A stretch of DNA of 38,860 nucleotides from Paraktedonobacter sp035294465 (GTDB lineage: Bacteria; Chloroflexota; Ktedonobacteria; Ktedonobacterales; Ktedonobacteraceae), in the NCBI GenBank assembly GCA_035294465.1, contig DATGKW010000233.1:1-38860 (forward strand), written 5' to 3'. The stretch's first letter is position 1, and every line of letters starts with the position of its first letter. The translations under genes and the position numbers were made by a program. This document shows, piece after piece, positions 1-6,163 of the stretch. Below the pieces are notes generated by a model. That model was given only the letters and a program-made list of their open reading frames with translations. It did no database searches and was not told the DNA's origin.

Positions 1-127
1 CCTGGCCAGCCCTGCCATTCGCGACATTCTCTGGCCCACTCGCGGATACGATCACGAGGATTGGAATGAAGATCCCTGGGATGGAGTGAGTTTGCCGCCG
101 AATACGCTGTACAGGCCATTGGCCTGA
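1..127 (+). CDS. 3' end of an unknown protein (partial)
   Basis: Reading from base 2, the frame stays open for 41 codons and stops with TGA at 125-127. The visible C-terminus is acidic and rich in Trp, Asp, Glu and Pro (it ends LPPNTLYRPLA), which reads more like real protein than the two other forward frames, both of which close sooner. The start lies outside the window. I do not recognise the family from this tail. No clear terminator follows before the next promoter. Confidence 0.45.
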   Translation, partial: LASPAIRDILWPTRGYDHEDWNEDPWDGVSLPPNTLYRPLA

Positions 128-183
128 TCGTTTTCCGGACGCTACCGCGTCGTCCCTACACTCTACAGTTTCTTAGCGGGATA

Positions 184-192
184 TGGTATAAT
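184..192 (+). promoter_or_regulatory. Extended -10 promoter of the coiled-coil gene
   Basis: TGGTATAAT is a perfect extended -10 element (TGn plus TATAAT). No good -35 hexamer lies at the usual distance, as is typical of extended -10 promoters. Transcription would start near base 199, about 33 bases before the ATG at 232. Confidence 0.6.
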
Positions 193-231
193 TTCGCATG
201 GTGATGTGCGGATAGAAAGGCAGAGTTCCTG

Positions 232-699
232 ATGGCGACCCTCGAAGAGCGCGTGGCTGCTTTAGAGCAGACCATAGCATCATTGCAAGACCCAGGGCTT
301 ATTAAAGACATTGCTGATCTCAGCCATAATCAACTGTTGCTTCTTGGCATGGGCCTGACAGCACGAACCGATATCAACAAAAGTAAGGTTATCCTTTCAC
401 ATCTTGAACAGGACGTAAATGAGCTAAAACGCAGTTTAGATAGGGTTGAAGAGCATACAGGCAATATTGAACAGTGTTTAAGCAGTTTAGAGAGCCGTGT
501 AAAAAACTTTGAACAAAATATGAATAACCGTTTCAACACTTTTGAACAAAGAATGAACGCTCGTTTTGAGGCACAGGAGCAAAGGATGAACGCTCGTTTT
601 GAGACGCAAGATAAGGTGTTTACAGCACGGGATAAGAAGCTTGATCAGATGCTCCTTTTGCTCACCGCGCTGGCGCCTAAATCTGAGCGGGAAGAATAA
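232..699 (+). CDS. Coiled-coil protein of unknown function
   Basis: A 155-residue hydrophilic protein with no signal peptide or membrane segment. Almost the whole length shows heptad spacing of hydrophobic residues: residues 1-20 (LEERVAALEQTIASL) and then about 55-140. The segment near residues 95-130 repeats an 11-residue unit of the type FEQRMNARFEA two to three times, so the coiled coil has grown by short internal duplication. The ATG at 232 follows an AAAGG about 11 bases upstream and sits just behind an extended -10 promoter. A strong terminator follows directly, so this is probably a single-gene transcript. The protein could be a structural or scaffolding factor; nothing in the sequence or its neighbours gives a specific role. 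Confidence 0.75.
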   Translation: MATLEERVAALEQTIASLQDPGLIKDIADLSHNQLLLLGMGLTARTDINKSKVILSHLEQDVNELKRSLDRVEEHTGNIEQCLSSLESRVKNFEQNMNNRFNTFEQRMNARFEAQEQRMNARFETQDKVFTARDKKLDQMLLLLTALAPKSEREE

Positions 700-715
700 C
701 GGCAAAGCTAGAAAC

Positions 716-757
716 TACCGGGAAGCAGTACGAACGATGCTTCTCGGTATCTTTTTT
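716..757 (+). terminator. Rho-independent terminator after the coiled-coil gene
   Basis: A 12-bp stem (716-727 with 738-749, one G-U pair) closes a 10-base loop and is followed by TCTTTTTT. It lies 17 bases after the stop of the coiled-coil gene and separates it from the promoter of the methyltransferase. Confidence 0.88.
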
Positions 758-769
758 GAAAGAAGCCGC

Positions 770-798
770 TTGCTGTGCCGGGAATGCTTAGATATAAT
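770..798 (+). promoter_or_regulatory. Sigma-70 promoter of the methyltransferase gene
   Basis: TTGCTG (770-775), a 17-base spacer and a perfect TATAAT (793-798). The start site would be near 805, about 57 bases before the ATG at 862. Confidence 0.72.
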
Positions 799-861
799 AC
801 AAGCAAGATCGTTTGTAACGTGATCCTGCCCAGGTAGAAAGAAAGCAAGGAGCATGAGAGT

Positions 862-1776
862 ATGGCTACTTCGCCCGATCAGCGTCCCGAACATCCCAGC
901 ACGTATTTTATGCAGGATCGTTCCAACCAGGAAGAATTGAGTCGCTTGCATATCCAGGATCAGCTCGTTACCACGATGCTCGGCGGGGTGCTCCCGGAGC
1001 AGCCAGACCCAACGAGATTTAGCCAGGTCCTTGATGTGGGATGCGGAACGGGAGGATGGCTCATTGAAGCGGCAAAGACTTACCCCACCATGCTTCGCCT
1101 GGATGGAGTCGATATTAGCCGAACGGTGGTCGAATTCGCTCAGGCGCAGGCGGAAGCTGCTCAGGTGGGTGATCGGGTGACCTTCCATATCATGGATGCG
1201 CTGCGAATGCTTGAATTCCCCGCTAACACGTTTGATCTGGTCAATCAGCGTTCTGGGGCCGGCTACCTGCGCACCTGGGACTGGCGCAAGTTGCTAGAAG
1301 AGTTCCGGCGCGTGACCCGACCGGGGGGAGTGATCCGCGTTACCGAAGGGGACTGGGCCGTAGAGAGCACCAGCCCGGCCCTGACTCGCCTCTTTGATCT
1401 TTTGCTCAAAGCATTCTATCAATCGGGCCACTCGTTTACGCCCACCAGTGACGGAGTGACGGCCAGATTAGTATCTCTGCTGGAGCAGGCTAGTGTACAA
1501 AACGTGCAGGTGGCCGAGCATTCTACAGAATGCCGCCCCGGAACGGCATTCTGGCAGTCTTTCTACAACGATATGAAGCTTGTCTTTCGAACAACACTGC
1601 CCTTTCAGCGCAAATGGATCAAAGTACCTGACGATTACGAAGACCTCTATCAGCAGATGCTCCGTGAGATCGAGCAGCCAGACTTTGTGGCTAGAGGCAG
1701 AATGCTCACCGCGTGGGGGACCAGCCCCGATAAGCGTGCGCAAGGCCATACCACCGCCTGGGCCGATCGTAATTAA
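862..1776 (+). CDS. Class I SAM-dependent methyltransferase
   Basis: A 304-residue soluble protein. Motif I is clear at about residues 57-66 (LDVGCGTGGWL), followed by an acidic motif II (DGVDIS) that binds the SAM ribose, a motif near residue 113 (FHIMDALRMLEFPANTFDLV) and a later RVTRPGGVIRVTEGD segment. This layout matches the UbiE/Methyltransf_25 type of small-molecule methyltransferase. About 110 C-terminal residues beyond the core may form the substrate lid; the substrate cannot be read from the sequence. AAGGAG lies 9 bases before the chosen ATG. It has its own promoter and faces the end of the convergent hydrogenase maturation operon, so it is not part of that system. Confidence 0.88.
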   Translation: MATSPDQRPEHPSTYFMQDRSNQEELSRLHIQDQLVTTMLGGVLPEQPDPTRFSQVLDVGCGTGGWLIEAAKTYPTMLRLDGVDISRTVVEFAQAQAEAAQVGDRVTFHIMDALRMLEFPANTFDLVNQRSGAGYLRTWDWRKLLEEFRRVTRPGGVIRVTEGDWAVESTSPALTRLFDLLLKAFYQSGHSFTPTSDGVTARLVSLLEQASVQNVQVAEHSTECRPGTAFWQSFYNDMKLVFRTTLPFQRKWIKVPDDYEDLYQQMLREIEQPDFVARGRMLTAWGTSPDKRAQGHTTAWADRN

Positions 1777-1787
1777 AGCTGATGACG

Positions 1788-1810
1788 AGAAAACGGGCAC
1801 GTTTGCCCGT
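1788..1810 (-). terminator. Probable terminator of the hydrogenase operon
   Basis: ACGGGCA (1793-1799) pairs with TGCCCGT (1804-1810) around a 4-base loop. Read on the minus strand, the hairpin is followed by TTTTCTC, a weak U-tract. It lies about 135 bases beyond the hypE stop and just after the convergent methyltransferase gene. The short U-tract makes termination plausible rather than certain. Confidence 0.55.
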
Positions 1811-1943
1811 CCTGGATCATCATTCCTTACTCGCATTGTACTCCGAAAATATTCCGGGTATACTCAAACTTATGAACGATGAACCTTCTTTCACTAAGGA
1901 TCAGATGGCTACACTTAAAGCCCGCGTTTTTGCTCTGGTCCCA

Positions 1944-3056
1944 TCAACAAATGCGCGGGAGTGGGTCTCCAACCAGCATATCGAGGACGCGCAGGCCGCC
2001 AATACTGGTGCGCAGAAAGACCATACCCGCCGGGTCTGCCTGAACTGTACCAATGATCGCTGCGTTCTTCCCCAGCGGATGGGCCTGCATAACTGCCAGC
2101 GCCTGTTCTGCGACTTCGGGGGAGACAATGGCGAGCAATTTGCCCTCGTTGGCAATGGTAAGCGGATCAAGGCCCAGGATTTCACAGGCTCCCCGGACCT
2201 CTGGCCGCATGGGAATAGACTTTTCTTCAAGGGCAATGGAGACTTCAGAACTCAAGGCCATCTCGTTCAAGGCAGTGGCCACGCCACCGCGCGTGGGATC
2301 TTTCAGACAGTGGATACCTTCCCCGACAGCAGTGAGAAGCCCGGCTACCAGCGTGTGCAGCGGGGCTGTATCGCTCTGCACCTCCGTTTCCATGTCGAGC
2401 GCTTCGCGGGCTAGCATTACCGCGATACCATGCTCCCCAACCGTGCCACTGAGGAGCACTTTATCACCTGGTTGCAGGCAACTCTGACCAGACAGCCAAT
2501 GAGAGCGAACGATTCCCACGCCTGCCGTGTTAATAAACAGGCCATCGGCCTTACCACGTTGAACGACTTTGGTATCCCCGGTCACGATGGCAACTCCAGC
2601 ATCCGAGGCAGCCTGTGCCATAGACGAAACAATGCGGCGCAGGTCGGCAATCGGCAAACCCTCTTCCAAAATAAAGCCCGCGGAAAGGTAAAGCGGCTCC
2701 GCGCCCGCCATTGCCAGGTCGTTGAGCGTGCCGTGTACTGCTAGTTGCCCAATGTCGCCACCGGGGAAGAAAAGAGGGTTGACCACATAGGTATCGGTGG
2801 TGAAAGCTAATCGCTGGTTGTCCGCGCCGGTACTAAAAATAGCTGCGTCATCCATCTGGTCCAACCAGGGATTCGAGAAAGCAGGTGCGAAAACTCCTTC
2901 GATCAGGTTGTGCGTAGCCTTACCACCGCTCCCGTGACTGAGGGTAATCTTCTCATCGCGCAAATAAAATGTATGGCGGCGAGCGCGCCTGGTTCGCTCG
3001 ATTTTTTGCAGAGCGGTTTCGGCAGTCGCCGCTTTCTGCTGGGTAGATCTATTCAT
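1944..3056 (-). CDS. hypE: Hydrogenase maturation protein HypE (carbamoyl dehydratase)
   Basis: HypE takes the carbamoyl group from HypF onto its C-terminal cysteine and dehydrates it with ATP to a thiocyanate, the source of the cyanide ligands on the active-site iron. The sequence has the HSGSGGKATHNL glycine-rich ATP-site region (ITLSHGSGGKATHNLI), GDTKVV, and GGVATALNEMA, and ends in the universal PRIC tail with the catalytic Cys as last residue. The 370-residue length is slightly long because of about 40 residues before the usual family start. The ATG at 3056 is preferred over one at 3077 because GGGAGGG lies just upstream. It overlaps the hypD end by 8 bases, so the two are translationally coupled. 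It is the last gene of the operon. Confidence 0.96.
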   Translation of the reverse strand: MNRSTQQKAATAETALQKIERTRRARRHTFYLRDEKITLSHGSGGKATHNLIEGVFAPAFSNPWLDQMDDAAIFSTGADNQRLAFTTDTYVVNPLFFPGGDIGQLAVHGTLNDLAMAGAEPLYLSAGFILEEGLPIADLRRIVSSMAQAASDAGVAIVTGDTKVVQRGKADGLFINTAGVGIVRSHWLSGQSCLQPGDKVLLSGTVGEHGIAVMLAREALDMETEVQSDTAPLHTLVAGLLTAVGEGIHCLKDPTRGGVATALNEMALSSEVSIALEEKSIPMRPEVRGACEILGLDPLTIANEGKLLAIVSPEVAEQALAVMQAHPLGKNAAIIGTVQADPAGMVFLRTSIGGLRVLDMLVGDPLPRIC

Positions 3057-4221
3057 GATTCCCTCCCAATGCCGCAACGTCGATGGTGGGTAAAACGCTC
3101 AGGTGGCCACGCTCGGCAGCCATCGAGAAACGCCCATAGTTGAAGTAAGCGGCGCAGGCTCCCTCCGGTGAAACCATGCAGGTTCCTATGGGTGTTTCGG
3201 GAGTGCAGGCCGTGCCAAAGACCTTGCACTCCCAGGGCTTGATTACCCCTTTGAGTACCTCGCCACACTGGCAAGCTTTGGGATCAGCCACGCGCAAACC
3301 GGGCACCTCGAAACGCAGTTCTGCATCCCAGTCTGCGAACTCTGGACGCAGCTTCAAGGCGCTGTGCGTAATGAAGCCCAGACCTCGCCACTCGAAAAAC
3401 GAGCGTAGCTCCATTGTGTGTGCCATCGCTTCCAACGCCCTGATATTGCCTTGAGGACGCACTACCCGCACATACTGATTCTCCACCTCTGCGCGGCCCT
3501 CGCTGATCTGTTTCGCGATCTTATAAATCGCGGAGACGATATCCAGTGGCTCAAAACCGGCGATGACCACCGGCTTGTGGTGATCCCGCGCAATAAAGGC
3601 ATAAGGCCGCAAGCCAATTATCATGCTGACATGCCCGGGGCCGATAAAACCATCCAGGCGCAAGTCGGGCGAATCGAGGATAGCTTTGATAGCCGGAATA
3701 ATGGTCACGTGATTACAGAATATCGAAAAATTTTTGAGCTTCTCGGCTTGAGCACGCAGCAGAGTAATTGCGGTCGAAGGCGCAGTGGTCTCGAAGCCGA
3801 TGGCAAAAAAGACAACCTGGCGGTCGGGATGCTGAACGGCAAGCTTGAGCGCGTCCAGCGGCGAATACACAAAGCGCACATCAGCTCCCTCGGCTTTGGC
3901 GTCGAGCAGGCTACCCTGTGAGCCGGGCACGCGCATCATATCGCCGAAGGTAGTAAAGATAACCCCGTCTGTACGCGCGATAGCAATGGCGTCGTCGATA
4001 CGCCCCATTGGCAACACACAGACAGGACAACCTGGCCCATGAACCAGATCGATATTCTGTGGAAGCACGTCTTCAATTCCATGCTTATAGATAGTATGCG
4101 TGTGTCCGCCGCAGACCTCCATCAGCTTAAGCGGCCGTCCGTCGCTCAGCCTGGCTATTTCCTGCGCGACCAGTTTGACTAACATCGCATCGCAATATTC
4201 ATCCACATATTTCAGGCTCAT
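3049..4221 (-). CDS. hypD: Hydrogenase maturation protein HypD
   Basis: HypD is the Fe-S scaffold that, with HypC, holds the Fe(CN)2CO unit as it is assembled and passed to the hydrogenase large subunit. The 390-residue protein shows the diagnostic motifs: CGGHTHTIYKHG with Cys37, GPGCPVC with Cys65 and Cys68, a FFAIGFETTAPSTA segment, and a C-terminal region with CQCGEVLKG and CKVFGTACTPETPIGTCMVSPEGACAAYFNYGR carrying the cysteines for the 4Fe-4S cluster. The start ATG at 4221 overlaps the preceding SIS gene stop as ATGA, and the 3' end overlaps hypE, placing it firmly in the operon. All expected key cysteines appear present. Confidence 0.97.
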   Translation of the reverse strand: MSLKYVDEYCDAMLVKLVAQEIARLSDGRPLKLMEVCGGHTHTIYKHGIEDVLPQNIDLVHGPGCPVCVLPMGRIDDAIAIARTDGVIFTTFGDMMRVPGSQGSLLDAKAEGADVRFVYSPLDALKLAVQHPDRQVVFFAIGFETTAPSTAITLLRAQAEKLKNFSIFCNHVTIIPAIKAILDSPDLRLDGFIGPGHVSMIIGLRPYAFIARDHHKPVVIAGFEPLDIVSAIYKIAKQISEGRAEVENQYVRVVRPQGNIRALEAMAHTMELRSFFEWRGLGFITHSALKLRPEFADWDAELRFEVPGLRVADPKACQCGEVLKGVIKPWECKVFGTACTPETPIGTCMVSPEGACAAYFNYGRFSMAAERGHLSVLPTIDVAALGGNHE

Positions 4222-4925
4222 CTCACTTTTTCCTTCCTCAATGTTTCCTGACCCGCAGGATTATTCAATAGAACATAAATAACTTCCAGAAGCGCATGAT
4301 AGATTGTGGCCTGGGCCTCCTGAATGCGCGGAATGTGATCGCTCGGCACGTTGAGACAAAAGTCAACCGCTTCCGAACGCATCATCTTGCCGCCATCGTA
4401 GCCGGTGAGTCCTACGGTCAGTAATCCTTGTTTCCTGGCTTGCTCGAATGCCAACAGCACGTTGGTCGAATTGCCGCTCGTCGAGATGCCAAAGGCAATA
4501 TCACCCTCTCGTCCTAAAGCGATGATCTGACGGGCATAAACGTTCTCGAAACCAACGTCGTTGCCTACAGCCGTGACTACCGCAATATCATTGGTCAGCG
4601 CAACTGCCGGCAGCGCTGCGCAATTGGCAAAAGGCGGAGCGAGCAAGTCGGCCACCAGATCCTGCGCGTCGGTAGCGCTGCCTCCGTTGCCAAAGGCGAG
4701 CAGGGTGGCCCCTTGCGCGAAGGCTTGCGCCATAGCCTGGCCGGCTCTGACGATCTGTTCCTGCGAGGCTTCCAGCGTCACACGGCGCAGTGCCATCACC
4801 TCGCGGCACTTCTCCAGCGTTGAGTGGCGCACCTGCGCAAGCACATCCTTGCTCCCAACCTTTTCACCAGCGAAGAGAAAGGGATAAAAGATCCGGTCGT
4901 ATGCCGACCTGTCAGAATCATGCAT
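4218..4925 (-). CDS. SIS-domain phosphosugar-binding protein, GmhA-like (second of two)
   Basis: A 235-residue protein of the SIS fold closest to D-sedoheptulose-7-phosphate isomerase GmhA. Residues typical of a working sugar-phosphate site are present: FGNGGSATDAQDL, then FGISTSGNSTNVLLAF, which is the phosphate-binding loop, and IQEAQATIYHALLE near the C-terminus. There are no heptose or lipopolysaccharide genes nearby, and the gene is embedded between two hyp genes, so an LPS role is unlikely. SIS genes are known to me as recurring neighbours of hyp genes in group 1h hydrogenase clusters, but their job is unknown. The ATG at 4925 has GGAG 8 bases upstream; it overlaps the hypC2 stop by 8 bases and its own stop overlaps hypD as ATGA. 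Confidence 0.85.
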   Translation of the reverse strand: MHDSDRSAYDRIFYPFLFAGEKVGSKDVLAQVRHSTLEKCREVMALRRVTLEASQEQIVRAGQAMAQAFAQGATLLAFGNGGSATDAQDLVADLLAPPFANCAALPAVALTNDIAVVTAVGNDVGFENVYARQIIALGREGDIAFGISTSGNSTNVLLAFEQARKQGLLTVGLTGYDGGKMMRSEAVDFCLNVPSDHIPRIQEAQATIYHALLEVIYVLLNNPAGQETLRKEKVR

Positions 4926-5199
4926 AGTTTTTCTCCTCAGACACGGGACCTTGCAGGCGCTCAATAGCCACGCCTCCGTGAGCCATCAGCCAATCTCCCG
5001 GCCGGGTCCCTTCCACCAGCGTAACGTCTACCTCTTCTTCTCTGCCCTGGATCGCCACCAGCGCAAGACCTGCCAATTCATCGACGCGCAGCACTTTAAC
5101 CAGCAACACTTCGTCCGAGCAAGTGATGCAGTGCCCCCCCGCGTCAAGCATGCATGCGGCCTTTCTGGGCGTCGATTTCTTCATCTCTTTCTGTTCCAC
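4918..5199 (-). CDS. Divergent HypC-family chaperone (second copy)
   Basis: A 93-residue protein with the small beta-barrel pattern of HypC/HybG: VLLVKVLRVDELAGLALVAI, then EVDVTLVEGTRPGDWLMAHGGVAIERL, where PGDW-L-H-G-A matches the C-terminal half of ordinary HypC. It lacks the MCLxIPGK start with Cys2, the residue that normally binds the iron unit and HypD. Instead it starts with about 17 charged residues followed by a CML...GGHCITCSDE segment with a CxxC pair. I recall similar CxTC-type HypC proteins in actinobacterial clusters, but could not check. It may use the CxxC in place of Cys2 or serve a different target. It lies between the two SIS genes. Confidence 0.78.
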   Translation of the reverse strand: MEQKEMKKSTPRKAACMLDAGGHCITCSDEVLLVKVLRVDELAGLALVAIQGREEEVDVTLVEGTRPGDWLMAHGGVAIERLQGPVSEEKNYA

Positions 5200-5234
5200 G
5201 CCAGGTTATCCTTTCTTACGAACTCTACCGTTTT

Positions 5235-5879
5235 TCAAGCATCGATGTTTATGCCATCGGCCTCGGACGCCAGCAGTCCCTCGTGTTCAAAGAAGATATG
5301 CACCAGTTCCCATAGAATGTGATAGAGGGTTTCGTGCGTTTCCTGGATTACCAGCGGATCGCGCGCAGGAACCACGAAGCAGAAAGCGAGTTCGGCCTGC
5401 CTGAACAGGTCGGCCTCGCACCCTGCCAGGCCAAGCGTTAGCAGGCCCCTGTGCTTTGCCGCTTCTAACGCTGCCACGATATTTTCGCAGCGCCCGTCGA
5501 GAGAAAAGCCCAGCGCGACATCCTGTGGACGGGCGAGCGCCTCGATCTGCCGTATGAAAAGCTGGCGTGTTCCGTCCCCGGCGGCCAGAGTGCTCAGCGC
5601 CGCACTATCGTTGGTCAGTGCCAGAGCCGGTAGTGCGCGTTTCCCCACGATCACCGGATGCACAAATTCCACCGCGACATGCTGGGCGTCGGTGGCGCAG
5701 GCTCCGTTGCCAAAAGCGAGCAAGCGCCCTCCCTGATGAAAGCGACGCGCCACCGCCCAGCAGGCACGAGCGATTTGCTCCGCTTCACGCGTAAAAAATG
5801 CTTCCGACACAGAGATACTCTGCTCGAAACGCCGGCTGATAAGCGTCAGAAGATCGGGTATGGAGGTTTTGATGCTCAT
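5235..5879 (-). CDS. SIS-domain protein with degenerate phosphosugar loop (first of two)
   Basis: A 214-residue GmhA-like SIS protein, paralogous to the one at 4218-4925. The fold signature is kept (LLAFGNGACATDAQHVAVEF, ALALTNDSAALSTLAAGDG, IQETHETLYHILWELVH), with Glu and His at positions resembling GmhA catalytic residues. The phosphate-binding loop, STSGNSTN in the sister protein, here reads SLDGRCEN, so the serines and threonines that normally hold the sugar phosphate are mostly lost. It may therefore bind another ligand or act only as a partner, perhaps in a heterodimer with its sister. It starts 11 bases after the hypC stop and ends 35 bases before hypC2. Confidence 0.83.
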   Translation of the reverse strand: MSIKTSIPDLLTLISRRFEQSISVSEAFFTREAEQIARACWAVARRFHQGGRLLAFGNGACATDAQHVAVEFVHPVIVGKRALPALALTNDSAALSTLAAGDGTRQLFIRQIEALARPQDVALGFSLDGRCENIVAALEAAKHRGLLTLGLAGCEADLFRQAELAFCFVVPARDPLVIQETHETLYHILWELVHIFFEHEGLLASEADGINIDA

Positions 5880-5890
5880 GGCACTTCTCT

Positions 5891-6163
5891 CTATTCGATA
5901 TCGCTCTGCTGCAATATACGCAGCTCATCCGTATAGATGTTCCCCATTGCTTGCAGGGCTTCCATTGTCTCGCGGGCCTCGTCTTCATCGATTTTACTCA
6001 TCGCAAAGCCAACGTGGATCAAGACCCAGTCTCCAGGCGCGATTCCTTCTGGTCGCACCAGAGCTACATTGATATTGCGTTTCACGCCTGATACCTCGAC
6101 TTTAGCAAGCGAATTTGCCTCGTCTACCATACTGATGATCTTACCTGGGATACCAAGGCACAT
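5891..6163 (-). CDS. hypC: Hydrogenase maturation chaperone HypC
   Basis: A canonical 90-residue HypC. It begins MCLGIPGKI, with the essential Cys2, and continues with VKRNINVALV and PGDWVLIHVGFAMSKID, the conserved C-terminal half of the barrel; a helical tail of about 25 residues follows. HypC carries the Fe(CN)2CO unit with HypD and then delivers it to the hydrogenase large subunit. The ATG at 6163 is chosen because MC is invariant in the family and CAGGAG lies 8 bases upstream; an upstream in-frame start at 6193 would hide the cysteine. The gene overlaps the hypF 3' end by 23 bases. Confidence 0.95.
   Translation of the reverse strand: MCLGIPGKIISMVDEANSLAKVEVSGVKRNINVALVRPEGIAPGDWVLIHVGFAMSKIDEDEARETMEALQAMGNIYTDELRILQQSDIE

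Noticed and set aside
1782..2414. Open frame of 210 codons on the plus strand
   Set aside because: It runs antisense to hypE, starts without a convincing ribosome site and its sequence is unlike any folded protein; hypE is certain.
4218..5879. Lipopolysaccharide heptose pathway from the GmhA-like proteins
   Set aside because: No other heptose genes are present; the genes are locked inside the hyp operon and the organism type suggested lacks lipopolysaccharide.
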